Position numbers and translations under genes: made by a program. The notes beneath the pieces are model-generated. The model searched no databases. It was not told where the DNA came from and saw nothing but the letters and a program-made list of their open reading frames with translations. From Roseovarius faecimaris (GTDB lineage Bacteria; Pseudomonadota; Alphaproteobacteria; Rhodobacterales; Rhodobacteraceae): 64,000 bases of DNA. Positions 1 to 10,402 of the stretch are shown one piece after another. Within the stretch, counting starts at the first letter, position 1. Every line of letters begins with the position of its first letter. Location of the stretch: the NCBI RefSeq assembly GCF_009762325.1, contig NZ_CP034348.1, positions 3,230,501 through 3,294,500 on the forward strand. Reading direction: 5' to 3'.

Positions 1-2028
1 CCGTTCGCTCAGGCCGTTCTTCACCTCGCAGAATTTCGGGATATTCTCCATCGGGCCGGGACGATAGAGCGCCACAAGGGCGATGATGTCCTCGATGCAG
101 TCGGGCTTCATCCGCTTGAGCGCATCCATCATGCCCGAGCTTTCCACCTGGAACACAGCCACCGTCTGGGCACGGGCGTAAAGCTCATAAGTCTTGGTAT
201 CGTCAAGCGGGATGGCGTTGATCTGGTTCTCCGCCCCCGGCGCAGGTTCATAAAGTTGGGTGCCATCAGCGGCGATATGCAGATCCCGCCCGCCTGCGTG
301 GATCTGCTCCATCGCGTTCTGGATCACGGTCAGGGTCTTGAGACCCAGGAAGTCAAACTTCACAAGCCCCGCCTGTTCCACCCATTTCATGTTGAACTGG
401 GTCGCGGGCATGGTCGAACGCGGATCTTGATAGAGCGGAACGAGCGTATCCAGCGGCCGGTCGCCGATCACCACACCAGCGGCATGGGTGGAGGCGTTCC
501 TGAGCAACCCTTCCACCTGCATGCCATAGTTCAGCAAACGGTCGACGACCTCTTCGTTGCGGGCTTCTTCCCGCAGCCGTTCCTCTTGTGCCAGCGCCTT
601 TTCGATCGAAAGCGGTTTGACCCCTTCCACCGGGATCATCTTGCTCAGCCGGTCGACCTGGCCATAGGGCATCTGCAAAACCCGGCCGATATCGCGCACC
701 GCAGCCTTTGACAGCAGCGCCCCAAAGGTGATGATCTGCGCCACGCGGTCCCGGCCATATTTCTCCTGCACGTAGTCGATCACCTCTTCACGGCGATCCA
801 TGCAGAAGTCGATGTCAAAGTCAGGCATCGAAACCCGTTCGGGGTTGAGGAAGCGCTCGAACAGGAGTGAATAGCGCAGCGGGTCAAGGTCTGTAATGGT
901 GAGCGCATAGGCAACGAGGCTACCGGCCCCTGACCCCCGGCCCGGGCCCACGGGAATATCCTGCTCTTTGGCCCATTTGATGAAATCTGCCACGATCAGG
1001 AAATAGCCGGGGAAGCCCATGCCTTCGATGATCTTTAGCTCGAACTCCAGGCGCTCTTCATACTCGGCCACGGGCGCGGCATGCGGTATCACCTCAAGCC
1101 GTGCCTTCAGACCCGCCTCGGCCTGGCGGCGCAACTCCTGCACCTCGTCATCGGCGAACCTGGGAAGGATCGGATCGCGCCGATAGGCCCCGAATGCGCA
1201 GCGGCGGGCAATCTCGACCGTGTTTTCTATGGCTTCTGGCAGATCGGCGAAAAGCGTGGCCATTTCCTGCGGCGACTTGAAGTAATGCTGCGCGGTCAGT
1301 CGGCGACGCGGCTCGGACTGATCCACATACGCCCCTTCTGCGACGCAGATCATTGCATCATGGGCTTCATACATCTCGGCGTTTGGAAAATAGACATCGT
1401 TCGTTGCCACCAAAGGCAAGTCCATCGCATAGGCCATTTCCACCAGGCCCTGTTCGGTGCGCCGCTCCGCCTCGGGCAAACCAGATTCACCGGGATGACG
1501 CTGCAACTCCACATAAAGCCGGTCGCCAAAGGCCTCGGCAAGCACCCGCATCAGGTCTTCGGCGGCAGGCCGTTGCCCGCCCTGCAAAAGTCGGCCGACC
1601 GGGCCATCGGGCCCCCCAGTCAGGCAGATGACATCACCCGCATATTGACGGAGCTCCTCCAGCGACACATGCGGCAGCGAACCGTCACCGCGTAAATAGA
1701 GGCAGGAGTTGAGCTTCATGAGGTTCATGTAGCCCGCCTCATTCTGTGCCAGAAGCACCACCGGCGCGGGCGGCTTGGCCCGCTCACCCGGCGCGGGCGT
1801 GAGATAGGCCAGATCGACCTGGCATCCCATGATGGGCTGAATGCCCGCACCGCTCGCGGTCACGGAAAACTCAAGTGCCGCGAACATGTTGTTGGTGTCG
1901 GTCACGGCCACGGCAGGCATCTGCGCCGCCTCGCACAGCCCCGGCAGCTTCTTCAGGCGCACCGCTCCTTCAAGAAGCGAGTATTCGGTGTGCACACGCA
2001 GGTGGATGAATCGGGGATCGCTGCTCAT
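1..2028 (-). CDS. dnaE: DNA polymerase III alpha subunit, partial (C-terminus beyond the window)
   Basis: Catalytic subunit of the replicative DNA polymerase. The minus-strand frame is open for 676 codons from the ATG at 2028 to the window edge, so only the N-terminal part is present. The N-terminus (RFIHLRVHTEYSLLEGA) is the start of the PHP domain. The polymerase active-site motif PDFDIDFCMDRREEV lies near 785-825, and VALYRPGPM lies close to the left edge. The order and spacing fit DnaE1 rather than the error-prone ImuC/DnaE2 form, although the diagnostic C-terminus is outside. It is divergent from the xanthine dehydrogenase operon with about 190 bp between starts. Confidence 0.95.
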   Translation of the reverse strand, partial: MSSDPRFIHLRVHTEYSLLEGAVRLKKLPGLCEAAQMPAVAVTDTNNMFAALEFSVTASGAGIQPIMGCQVDLAYLTPAPGERAKPPAPVVLLAQNEAGYMNLMKLNSCLYLRGDGSLPHVSLEELRQYAGDVICLTGGPDGPVGRLLQGGQRPAAEDLMRVLAEAFGDRLYVELQRHPGESGLPEAERRTEQGLVEMAYAMDLPLVATNDVYFPNAEMYEAHDAMICVAEGAYVDQSEPRRRLTAQHYFKSPQEMATLFADLPEAIENTVEIARRCAFGAYRRDPILPRFADDEVQELRRQAEAGLKARLEVIPHAAPVAEYEERLEFELKIIEGMGFPGYFLIVADFIKWAKEQDIPVGPGRGSGAGSLVAYALTITDLDPLRYSLLFERFLNPERVSMPDFDIDFCMDRREEVIDYVQEKYGRDRVAQIITFGALLSKAAVRDIGRVLQMPYGQVDRLSKMIPVEGVKPLSIEKALAQEERLREEARNEEVVDRLLNYGMQVEGLLRNASTHAAGVVIGDRPLDTLVPLYQDPRSTMPATQFNMKWVEQAGLVKFDFLGLKTLTVIQNAMEQIHAGGRDLHIAADGTQLYEPAPGAENQINAIPLDDTKTYELYARAQTVAVFQVESSGMMDALKRMKPDCIEDIIALVALYRPGPMENIPKFCEVKNGLSER

Positions 2029-2218
2029 GCTGCCACACTAGGACAGCCGCCCGTGCGGGGCCAGATGCGATCTGCTGCTTTGACCACCTTCCAAATCACA
2101 TCTTGCCAAGCGCCCTGCGGCCCGCATAGCCTCGTGGCCAGTCGCGGCTGGTCCTCTCAAGACGCCGCAAAACAAGGGTGTTTTGACCAAGCGGGGACTC
2201 GCAGTGAGCGCTCAGACC

Positions 2219-3583
2219 ATGGAGATCTCATTTCTGCTGAACGGCACGCCCGTTACCTTGCGCAACCCGCCTGTGACAACCACGCTGCTCGACTGGCTGC
2301 GCGACGAAAAAGGACTGACCGGCACGAAAGAAGGCTGCAATGAGGGCGATTGCGGAGCGTGTTCGGTGATGGTTCATGATGGGCGGCACGTGCGGGCGCT
2401 CAATGCGTGCCTTTTGTTCCTGCCGCAGGTGCATGGCAAGGCTGTGCGCACGGTGGAAGGGATCAGCGGCCCCGACGGCACGCTCCATCCGGTGCAGGCG
2501 GCAATGATCGATCACCACGGATCGCAATGCGGTTTCTGCACGCCCGGCTTCATCACCACAATGGCGGTGAACCATCTGAATAAGGTGCAGGATCATGATA
2601 CGGCGCTGGCGGGCAATCTTTGCCGCTGCACCGGTTATGCGCCGATCATACGGGCTGCCGACGCCGCGCATGCCGCGCCGGTTCCGGGCTGGCTCGTCGA
2701 TGATCTTTCACAACTCAAGAGCTCACCCCAGACGAGGCTGCCGGAAACGGCAGATGAGTTGGCCGCGCTCTACGCTAAAGAGCCGAACGCCACGCTCATC
2801 GCGGGAGCAACGGATGTCGGGCTTTGGGTGACCAAGGATTTGCAGGACCTCGGACCTGTCATCTTTCTGCACCGCTGTAAGGAGCTGCAACAGATCGAGA
2901 TCGGACCGGAGACTATCCGCATCGGCGCGGGTGTGACGCTGGCGGATTTGATGCAGACGCTGGACCCCTTCCATCCGTCCTTCGCCCTGCTGATCCGCCG
3001 CTTTGGTGCCGCACAGGTGCGGGCGGCGGCGACGATTGGCGGCAATATCGCCAATGGCTCCCCAATCGGGGACGGCGCGCCTGCGCTGATCGCACTTGGG
3101 GCGCGGCTGCACCTGCGCCAGGGGGAGACACGGCGCGACATGCCACTCGAAGGTTTTTTCCTCGACTACGGCAAACAGGACCGCGCACCCGGAGAGTTCA
3201 TCGACGCCATCACCATCCCCCGACAGGCCGGCACCTTACGCTGCTACAAGCTCAGCAAGCGGTTTGATCAGGATATCTCGGCCGTGTGCGGCTGTTTCAA
3301 CATTGTGTTCGAAGCAGGCCGGGTTGTGACGGCGCGGATCGCTTTTGGCGGCATGGCAGGCATCCCGAAACGTGCCACAGCGGTTGAAACGGCCCTGATG
3401 GGCCAGCCCTGGACGCAAGCCACGATCGAAGCGGCGCTCCCGGCCTTTGCCAAGGACTTTACGCCGCTCACCGATCTGCGGGCTTCGGAAAGCTACCGGA
3501 TGGAGACGGCGCGCAACATGCTCCAACGGTATTTTCTTGATCTCGGCGGCGCTCCGGTTTCGGTGCTGGAGGTGGCTCCATGA
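2219..3583 (+). CDS. xdhA: Xanthine dehydrogenase small subunit (2Fe-2S and FAD)
   Basis: Electron-transfer subunit of bacterial XDH, which oxidises hypoxanthine and xanthine to urate with NAD+. The N-terminal ferredoxin domain has the plant-type cluster ligands in [10 protein letters not shown] and a distant Cys in NACLLFLPQ. The second 2Fe-2S domain has QCGFCTPGF and LCRCTGY. The FAD-binding domain follows ([30 protein letters not shown]). The frame is open from a TTG at 2183 and a GTG at 2204, but ATG 2219 gives the MEISFLLNG start expected of the family. The stop overlaps the xdhB start (ATGA). This is the two-gene bacterial arrangement rather than the single-chain eukaryotic one. Confidence 0.95.
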   Translation: MEISFLLNGTPVTLRNPPVTTTLLDWLRDEKGLTGTKEGCNEGDCGACSVMVHDGRHVRALNACLLFLPQVHGKAVRTVEGISGPDGTLHPVQAAMIDHHGSQCGFCTPGFITTMAVNHLNKVQDHDTALAGNLCRCTGYAPIIRAADAAHAAPVPGWLVDDLSQLKSSPQTRLPETADELAALYAKEPNATLIAGATDVGLWVTKDLQDLGPVIFLHRCKELQQIEIGPETIRIGAGVTLADLMQTLDPFHPSFALLIRRFGAAQVRAAATIGGNIANGSPIGDGAPALIALGARLHLRQGETRRDMPLEGFFLDYGKQDRAPGEFIDAITIPRQAGTLRCYKLSKRFDQDISAVCGCFNIVFEAGRVVTARIAFGGMAGIPKRATAVETALMGQPWTQATIEAALPAFAKDFTPLTDLRASESYRMETARNMLQRYFLDLGGAPVSVLEVAP

Positions 3584-5928
3584 GTGTTGGGGAGGCCCTG
3601 CCGCATGATGGCGCGTCCCTGCATGTGACCGGGGCCGCGCGCTATGTGGATGACCATCCGCTTCCTGCCGATACGCTGCACCTGGCCTTCGGGCTCAGCC
3701 ATGTGGCCGCTGGTCATATCTCGAAGATGGTATTGGCCGAGGTTCGCCATGCGCCCGGCGTGATCGCTGTACTCACCGCCGATGACCTCGAACGTGATGC
3801 TGACACCTCGCCTTCGGCCCATGACGAACCATTGCTTGCGCAGCGGCAGGTGCACTATGCCGGTCAGCCTCTCTTTCTGGTGGCCGCCGATAGCCATCTG
3901 GCCGCGCGCAAGGCGGCGCGTCTCGCTGAGGTGGAGATCACCCCGGTCGCACCGATCCTGAGTATCGAGCAGGCCCTTGCAGCCAACAGCCGTTTCGAAG
4001 ATGGCCCGCGCATCTACGAGAAGGGAGATGCCGACAAAGCCATCGCCAATGCCCCTCATCGGATCGAGGGTCAGATCGAAATCGGAGGCCAGGAGCATTT
4101 CTATCTCGAAGGACAGGCGGCGCTGGCCTTGCCCCAGGACAATGGTGACATGGTCGTTTTGTCATCGACCCAGCATCCCACAGAGGTACAGCACAAGGTA
4201 GCGGATGCACTGGGCAAACCCATGCACGCGGTGCGGGTCGAAACGCGGCGCATGGGTGGCGGGTTTGGCGGCAAGGAAAGCCAGGGCAATGCGTTGGCCA
4301 TAGCCTGCGCGCTTGTCGCGGCGCGCACCGGACGACCGGCCAAGATGCGTTACGATCGCGAAGACGATATGCGCATCACCGGCAAGCGGCATCCCTTTCG
4401 GATCACCTATCGCGCCGGATTTGATGATGAGGGACGGCTCAGGGGTGTTGATGTCGTCCACCACGTTCTGTGCGGCTGGTCGCAGGATCTCTCTCTCCCC
4501 GTGGCTGACCGCGCCATGCTACATGCAGACAATGCCTATCACCTGCCCAATGCCCGGATCGAAAGCCACCGCTTGCGCACCAACACGCAAAGCGCTACCG
4601 CCTTTCGCGGGTTTGGCGGCCCGCAAGGCATGCTGGGGATCGAGCGCATCATGGATCATATCGCACATCATCTGGGACGCGACCCGATCGAGGTGCGCCA
4701 GGCGAATATGTATGCGCCGGCCGAAATCGCGCCATCCGGTCCCGGGACGGGGCACCGCTTTGGCGGCGCGCATTCGCCAAAAACTGCGAAGCCCGAGATA
4801 CAGACGACGCCTTACGGACAAGAGGTCCGCGACAGCATCCTGCCGCAGATGACTGACGCTCTGCTCAGATCCAGCGATTATCATGCCCGGCGCGCCCGAG
4901 CCGCAACCTGGAATGCGGGCAATGCGATCTTCAAGAAAGGGATCGCTCTCACGCCAGTGAAGTTCGGTATTTCCTTCACGCTGACGCATCTCAACCAGGC
5001 GGGCGCGCTTGTGCACGTCTATCAGGACGGCTCGGTGCAACTCAATCATGGCGGCACCGAGATGGGACAGGGGCTTCATCAGAAAGTCGCCCAGGTCGCG
5101 GCCAGCCAGTTTGGCATCGATGTGCAGAGGGTGCGCATCACGGCGACGGATACCGCCAAGGTGCCCAACACCTCAGCCACCGCCGCAAGCTCGGGCAGCG
5201 ACCTGAACGGCATGGCTGTAAAATCCGCCTGCGACACCATACGCGGCCGCATGACCGAGTTTCTGGCGACATATTTCCAGGCCGGGTCGATCCGTTTTGC
5301 AGCGGGAAAGGTGTTTGCCGATACGCATGTCCTCAGCTTCGGGGAGGCGGCGAAGCTCTGTTACCAGCACAGGATCAGCCTTTCTTCGACGGGCTTCTAC
5401 AAAACCCCGGAACTCGCCTGGGACCGGATCAAGGGCCGGGGGCGCCCGTTTTTCTATTTTGCCTATGGTGTGGCGGTCAGCGAAGTGGTGATCGACACGC
5501 TCACCGGTGAGTACCGCATCCTGCGGGCGGATATCCTGCATGATGCGGGCAAGAGCCTGAACCCGGCGCTGGATGTCGGTCAGATCGAAGGCGGCTATCT
5601 GCAGGGCGCAGGCTGGCTCACGACCGAAGAGCTTGTCTGGGACAAGCCAGGCCGGCTCAAGACCCATGCTCCGTCAACCTACAAAATCCCCGCCTGCGGC
5701 GATCGTCCCCGCATTTTCAACGTGGCGCTGTGGAACAGTGAAAACCGCGAAGAGACGATCTATCGCTCCAAGGCAGTGGGAGAGCCGCCGCTCATGCTCG
5801 GGATATCGGTGCACATGGCGCTGAGCGATGCGGTGGCGGCCTGCGGTGCCCGGTATCCCGATTTGCAGGCCCCGGCGACCCCCGAGGAAGTGCTGCGTGC
5901 GGTTCATCGAGCGCGGGAGGCAGCATGA
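3580..5928 (+). CDS. xdhB: Xanthine dehydrogenase molybdopterin-binding subunit
   Basis: Catalytic subunit carrying the molybdenum cofactor (782 aa, usual length). Visible landmarks are the Moco-binding loop GGGFGGKE, the substrate arginine in [11 protein letters not shown], the [15 protein letters not shown] segment, and near the C-terminus [11 protein letters not shown], which holds the general-base glutamate. These match the essential residues of the Rhodobacter-type XDH, so the enzyme should be active. The start overlaps xdhA by 4 nt and the stop overlaps xdhC by 4 nt, so the three genes are translationally coupled. The neighbouring nucleoside/purine transporter supports a purine substrate. 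Confidence 0.96.
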   Translation: MSVGEALPHDGASLHVTGAARYVDDHPLPADTLHLAFGLSHVAAGHISKMVLAEVRHAPGVIAVLTADDLERDADTSPSAHDEPLLAQRQVHYAGQPLFLVAADSHLAARKAARLAEVEITPVAPILSIEQALAANSRFEDGPRIYEKGDADKAIANAPHRIEGQIEIGGQEHFYLEGQAALALPQDNGDMVVLSSTQHPTEVQHKVADALGKPMHAVRVETRRMGGGFGGKESQGNALAIACALVAARTGRPAKMRYDREDDMRITGKRHPFRITYRAGFDDEGRLRGVDVVHHVLCGWSQDLSLPVADRAMLHADNAYHLPNARIESHRLRTNTQSATAFRGFGGPQGMLGIERIMDHIAHHLGRDPIEVRQANMYAPAEIAPSGPGTGHRFGGAHSPKTAKPEIQTTPYGQEVRDSILPQMTDALLRSSDYHARRARAATWNAGNAIFKKGIALTPVKFGISFTLTHLNQAGALVHVYQDGSVQLNHGGTEMGQGLHQKVAQVAASQFGIDVQRVRITATDTAKVPNTSATAASSGSDLNGMAVKSACDTIRGRMTEFLATYFQAGSIRFAAGKVFADTHVLSFGEAAKLCYQHRISLSSTGFYKTPELAWDRIKGRGRPFFYFAYGVAVSEVVIDTLTGEYRILRADILHDAGKSLNPALDVGQIEGGYLQGAGWLTTEELVWDKPGRLKTHAPSTYKIPACGDRPRIFNVALWNSENREETIYRSKAVGEPPLMLGISVHMALSDAVAACGARYPDLQAPATPEEVLRAVHRAREAA

Positions 5929-6863
5929 TTGACTTCGAGCTTCTCCAAAGGCTGGTCGAGGCGCATGAAGAGGTTGTCCGGCTGGTCGTCGCCGACGCCA
6001 AGGGCTCGACCCCGCGCGAGATCGGCGTGGATATGGTGGTCTGGAAGGACGGTCTTCACCAGACCATCGGCGGCGGGCGGATGGAGTATGATGCAATCAA
6101 ACGGGCGCGCAGACTGCTGACGGAAGATCGCGACCAGCTGATAGAGCGACAGGCCCTTGGGCCGGGACTGGGCCAATGCTGTGGCGGCTCGATTACCATC
6201 GTCTTTGAACGTTTCGACGCAGAGCGCCTGGCCGCCGCCCGAAAGGCCGCAGGTAAAACCGGGGTTTTTCTCAGACAAGTGGGCCCGGGGATGCAAAGCC
6301 CTCCAAAGGCACTGCTCACTCCGCATTCAAACGAACCGCTGAGCTTTCGTCGCGGCTGGCTTGCGGAACCTGTCTGGCGCGCACGCCTGCCGGTTTATAT
6401 CTATGGCGCCGGACACGTTGGCCGGGCGCTGGCGCTGGCGCTGGAACCATTGCCGCAGTTTGAGGTGCATCTCGTCGATGTAAGGCGGGATCAGTTTGCG
6501 GATCTGCCGGAAAGCATCCACCAAACCTGGGAAATTTTGCCGACAGATGTCCTTGCCACCGCGCCCGACGAGGCCGCACATTTCATCATGACGCCGGAGC
6601 ACGATTACGATCTTGAGCTTTGCCACCGCCTCTTGTCGCGCAGTTTTGGATATGCCGGACTGATCGGTTCCGAGACGAAATGGGCACGGTTCCGGGCACG
6701 GCTGATCGCGCTTGGCCACGCACCGAAACAGATTGCGCGCATCACCTGCCCGATCGGAGACAAATCATTGGGCAAACATCCGCAGGAAATCGCCGTTGGA
6801 GTGGTACTGAACCTTCTGCACTATGCCGCGCAACGCACGAACACCGAGGCGAGCCCCACATGA
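5925..6863 (+). CDS. xdhC: Xanthine dehydrogenase accessory protein XdhC
   Basis: XdhC binds the molybdenum cofactor, promotes its sulfuration and hands it to XdhB; it is not part of the mature enzyme. The 312-residue protein has the N-terminal XdhC/CoxI domain (VADAKGSTPREIGVDMVV, TIGGGRMEYDAI, GPGLGQCCGG) and a C-terminal Rossmann-like domain with YIYGAGHVGRALALAL. The ending SKWAR..L..LG and CPIGDKSLGKHPQEIAV is also typical. It overlaps xdhB upstream and the ABC ATPase downstream by 4 nt each, so the maturation factor is produced with the enzyme and the transporter. Confidence 0.94.
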   Translation: MIDFELLQRLVEAHEEVVRLVVADAKGSTPREIGVDMVVWKDGLHQTIGGGRMEYDAIKRARRLLTEDRDQLIERQALGPGLGQCCGGSITIVFERFDAERLAAARKAAGKTGVFLRQVGPGMQSPPKALLTPHSNEPLSFRRGWLAEPVWRARLPVYIYGAGHVGRALALALEPLPQFEVHLVDVRRDQFADLPESIHQTWEILPTDVLATAPDEAAHFIMTPEHDYDLELCHRLLSRSFGYAGLIGSETKWARFRARLIALGHAPKQIARITCPIGDKSLGKHPQEIAVGVVLNLLHYAAQRTNTEASPT

Positions 6864-8383
6864 GCACACCCTTGCTGACCTTGAGCGGGCTGACGAAAGC
6901 CTATCCCGGTGTCGTGGCGAATGATGATGTCTCGATGCAGATTGGTACGGGTCAGGTTCACGCGCTTCTGGGAGAGAACGGCGCGGGCAAATCCACCCTG
7001 GTCAAGATGATCTATGGTCTGGTCAAACCCGACAGCGGCACGATGACACTCCAAGGCATCCCCTTTGCTCCGAGCGAGCCCAGAGCGGCGCGGGCGGCGG
7101 GTGTGGCGATGGTGTTTCAGCATTTCTCGCTGTTCGAGGCGCTGAATGTGGCCGAGAATATCGCAATGGGGATGGAGAACCCGCCGCGCATGCGGGACCT
7201 CGCCACCCGTATCCGGGATGTCTCGGAAACCTATGGCCTGCCGCTCGACCCTTACCGGACAGTGGGCGATCTTTCTGCCGGGGAACGCCAGCGGGTGGAA
7301 ATCATCCGCTGCCTTTTGCAGGATCCGAAACTTCTGATCATGGACGAGCCCACCTCGGTGCTGACACCGCAGGAGGTGGAAATCCTGTTTCAAACCCTGC
7401 GCAAACTAACGGCAGACGGGGTCGCGATCCTCTATATCTCGCACAAGCTGGAGGAAATCCGTGCCTTGTGCGATCACGCAACCATCCTGCGGCAAGGGCG
7501 CAATGTGGGCACCTGTGTGCCGTCCGAGACCACGGCGCGCGAGATGGCCGAGATGATGGTCGGCACCGCGTTCCAGCTCCCGGCGCGGTCCAAGAGGGAC
7601 CCGGGCGACGTGGCGCTGGATGTCACCGGCCTGTCGCTCACTTCGCCCAGCGCCTTCGGCACGCCGCTTCGGAATGTTCACTTCACAATACGTCAGGGTG
7701 AGATCCTCGGGATCGGTGGTGTGGCGGGCAACGGACAGGATGAACTGCTTGGCGCCTTGTCCGGCGAACTGCTCTCGGACGCGGGTGCGATCACCCTGAA
7801 GGGCGAACCGATCGGCTGCATGGGTCCGAATGCGCGGCGCGCGCGGGGGATGCTGGCCGCACCCGAGGAGCGGCTTGGCCACGCTGCTGCCCCGGACATG
7901 AGCCTGATTGAGAATGCCCTGCTCACCGGGGCGCAGCGCGAGAAACTCGTCACCCGCGGTTTTCTGAAATGGGCCGATGCGACGGGCTTTGCCCACCGGA
8001 TCATCGAGGCCTTTGACGTGCGCACACCGGGGCCGGAAAACGCGGCGCGCGCCCTTTCGGGCGGCAATCTGCAAAAATTCGTCATTGGACGCGAGGTGTT
8101 GCAGCGCCCTGACGTTTTGGTGGTCAACCAGCCGACCTGGGGCGTCGATGCCGCGGCCGCCGCCGCCATCCGTCAGGCGCTTCTGGATCTGGCAGCGAAT
8201 GGGACAGCGGTGATCTGTATCAGCCAGGATCTGGATGAACTGATGGAAATCTCTGACCGGTTCTGTGCGATCAATGAGGGGCGGCTGTCGGATATCAGAC
8301 CCGCGAAAGAGTTGAGCGTCGATGAGATCGGGCTGATGATGGGCGGCGCGCATGGCATGGAGGTGGCGCATGATCCGGCTTGA
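6860..8383 (+). CDS. ABC transporter ATP-binding protein, nucleoside/purine (BMP-type) family
   Basis: 507-residue ATPase with two fused nucleotide-binding domains, the layout of the NupA/YufO-type nucleoside importers and of ribose-type importers. Domain 1 has Walker A GENGAGKSTL, signature LSAGERQRVEI and Walker B LLIMDEPTSVL. Domain 2 has the relaxed Walker A GVAGNGQDEL and signature LSGGNLQKFVIGRE usual for the second half. The frame is open further upstream, but the ATG at 6860 overlaps the xdhC stop and gives the correct N-terminus (STPLLTLSGLTKAYPG). Its place inside the xdh operon suggests uptake of purine bases or nucleosides for XDH; the exact substrate is inferred. Confidence 0.93.
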   Translation: MSTPLLTLSGLTKAYPGVVANDDVSMQIGTGQVHALLGENGAGKSTLVKMIYGLVKPDSGTMTLQGIPFAPSEPRAARAAGVAMVFQHFSLFEALNVAENIAMGMENPPRMRDLATRIRDVSETYGLPLDPYRTVGDLSAGERQRVEIIRCLLQDPKLLIMDEPTSVLTPQEVEILFQTLRKLTADGVAILYISHKLEEIRALCDHATILRQGRNVGTCVPSETTAREMAEMMVGTAFQLPARSKRDPGDVALDVTGLSLTSPSAFGTPLRNVHFTIRQGEILGIGGVAGNGQDELLGALSGELLSDAGAITLKGEPIGCMGPNARRARGMLAAPEERLGHAAAPDMSLIENALLTGAQREKLVTRGFLKWADATGFAHRIIEAFDVRTPGPENAARALSGGNLQKFVIGREVLQRPDVLVVNQPTWGVDAAAAAAIRQALLDLAANGTAVICISQDLDELMEISDRFCAINEGRLSDIRPAKELSVDEIGLMMGGAHGMEVAHDPA

Positions 8384-9452
8384 GAAGCGCCCGCAACCCT
8401 CGCGACTCTGGACGTACCTCACGCCACTTGTGGCGGTGATTGCCACCATGATCGCCGGGGGCGCACTTTTTGCCACATTGGGCGAAAACCCGGTCACGGC
8501 AATTGCGACGATCTTCTGGGAGCCGCTTTTTGGCGAGTTCGCGTTTTATTACCGCCCGCAACTCCTGATCAAAGGCGCGCCGCTCATTCTGATTGCCATC
8601 GGCCTGTCCCTCGGGTTTCGCGCGGGCATCTGGAATATCGGGGCCGAAGGCCAGTACATCATAGGTGCGCTGACAGGTGCGGCGGTGGGCCTGGCCTTCT
8701 ACCCGCTTGAGGCGTGGTACATCTTTCCGCTGATGGTCATGGCGGGCGCGCTTGGCGGCTGGGCCTGGGCGATGATCCCGGCGCTTCTGAAGGTGCGGTT
8801 CGGAACCAATGAAATCCTTGTTTCGCTGATGCTGGTCTATGTGGCCGAGCAGCTTCTGGCCTCGATGGCGCTTGGCCCTTTGCGCAACCCGGACGGCATG
8901 GGCTTTCCCGGCTCGCGCAATTTTCAGCAATATGGCTCAGCCCACAATGCCGAGCTGATTGCGGGAACGGGGATGCATTGGGGCGTGGTGGCGGCGATGA
9001 TCGCAGTGATCTTTGCCTATGTCCTTTTGAACCGGCATATCCTGGGCTTTCACATCCGCCTGACCGGGCAGGCCCCCAAGGCGGCGCGTTTTGCCGGGGT
9101 CAGGCCCGCGCGGCTGATCCTGTTTTGCCTCGGCACGTCCGGCGCGCTGGCGGGGTTGGCGGGGCTTTTCGAAGTGTCGGGACCGGCGGGACAGGTGAGC
9201 ATCGATTTCAACGTGGGCTATGGCTTCACGGCGATCATCGTGGCCTTTTTGGGCCGGTTGCATCCGGTGGGCATCTTGCTGGCCGGGCTGTTGATGGCGC
9301 TGACCTATATCGGTGGCGAAATTGCACAGAGCAACCTGGGCCTGCCAGCCGCGGCGATCCAGATGTTTCAGGGGATGCTGCTCTTTTTCCTGCTGGCGAT
9401 TGATGTGCTGACGAATTTCCGCATCCGGCGGACAGGGCGGGAGGCCGTTTGA
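8370..9452 (+). CDS. ABC transporter permease, nucleoside/purine family (first)
   Basis: 360-residue inner-membrane permease of the BPD_transp_2 family with about eight to ten hydrophobic segments. The motif LGFRAGIWNIGAEGQYIIGAL is the conserved family region, and TGQAPKAARFAGVRPARLI is the cytoplasmic coupling loop. An upstream ATG at 8352 is in frame, but ATG 8370 has a good GGAGG at 8359-8363 and is preferred, giving a 14-nt overlap with the ATPase gene. It pairs with the next gene to form the heterodimeric channel. Confidence 0.93.
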   Translation: MIRLEKRPQPSRLWTYLTPLVAVIATMIAGGALFATLGENPVTAIATIFWEPLFGEFAFYYRPQLLIKGAPLILIAIGLSLGFRAGIWNIGAEGQYIIGALTGAAVGLAFYPLEAWYIFPLMVMAGALGGWAWAMIPALLKVRFGTNEILVSLMLVYVAEQLLASMALGPLRNPDGMGFPGSRNFQQYGSAHNAELIAGTGMHWGVVAAMIAVIFAYVLLNRHILGFHIRLTGQAPKAARFAGVRPARLILFCLGTSGALAGLAGLFEVSGPAGQVSIDFNVGYGFTAIIVAFLGRLHPVGILLAGLLMALTYIGGEIAQSNLGLPAAAIQMFQGMLLFFLLAIDVLTNFRIRRTGREAV

Positions 9453-10372
9453 TGGATCTGAGTTCTATTTCCCCTACCCTTCTGCTGGCCTCACTGATGG
9501 TGGCCGCGACGCCAATCCTGCTCGCCGCCCTGGGAGAGCTGGTCGTCGAGCGTGCGGGCGTACTGAACCTCGGGGTGGAAGGCATGATGATCACCGGGGC
9601 GATCTGCGGCTTTGCCATCGCGGTGAATACCGGCTCGCCCCTGCTGGGCTTTGCTGCGGCAGCGGTCGGCGGCGCGCTTCTGTCGCTGCTTTTCGCGCTA
9701 CTCACCCAGATCGCTCTGGCCAATCATGTGGCGAGCGGGCTGGCGCTCACGCTCTTTGGCCTCGGGCTGAGCGCGCTATTGGGTCAAGGCTATGTGGGCA
9801 TCAAACCGCCACCCACGGGCAAGCTCGACATCCCGCTGCTGAGCGACATCCCTTTCTTCGGGCCGGTGCTCTTTTCGCATGACATCATGGTCTATGTCGG
9901 CCTCGCACTCACCCTGGCCGTCTGGGTCATGCTCAAACACACGCGCATTGGCCTGATCCTGCGCGCGGTGGGCGAGAACCACGACGCCGCCCATGCGCTT
10001 GGTTACAAGGTGGTGCGGGTGCGGATCATGGCGATCCTCTTTGGCGGGGCCTGCGCGGGTCTGGGCGGGGCCTATATCAGCCTGATCCGCGTGCCCCAAT
10101 GGACCGAAGGGATGACGGCAGGGGCCGGATGGATCGCCCTCGCACTGGTCGTCTTTGCAAGCTGGAAAGCAGGCCGAGTGCTCTTGGGTGCCTATTTGTT
10201 TGGCGGTGTAACTGTGTTGCAGCTCAACCTTCAGGCGGCAGGGGTTGCACTTCCTGTCGAATACCTTTCCATGTCGCCCTATGTGATTACCATATTGGTG
10301 CTGGTCATCATGTCGGCGGACCGCTCGCGCGCGCCCGCCTCGCTTGGCCGTACCTTCCATGCCTCGGGCTGA
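9452..10372 (+). CDS. ABC transporter permease, nucleoside/purine family (second)
   Basis: 306-residue partner permease of the same family. It has the conserved VVERAGVLNLGVEGMMITGA segment, a family hallmark, and the coupling loop AVGENHDAAHALGYKVVRVR. A TTG at 9449 is in frame just upstream; ATG 9452 overlaps the stop of the first permease (TGATG) and is chosen. The final segment (YVITILVLVIMSADRSRAP) is the usual C-terminal helix. Gene order ATPase, permease, permease, binding protein is the standard one for BMP-type importers. Confidence 0.93.
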   Translation: MDLSSISPTLLLASLMVAATPILLAALGELVVERAGVLNLGVEGMMITGAICGFAIAVNTGSPLLGFAAAAVGGALLSLLFALLTQIALANHVASGLALTLFGLGLSALLGQGYVGIKPPPTGKLDIPLLSDIPFFGPVLFSHDIMVYVGLALTLAVWVMLKHTRIGLILRAVGENHDAAHALGYKVVRVRIMAILFGGACAGLGGAYISLIRVPQWTEGMTAGAGWIALALVVFASWKAGRVLLGAYLFGGVTVLQLNLQAAGVALPVEYLSMSPYVITILVLVIMSADRSRAPASLGRTFHASG

Positions 10373-10402
10373 GGCGAAGATAAGAAAACCTGGGAGAGAT
10401 AC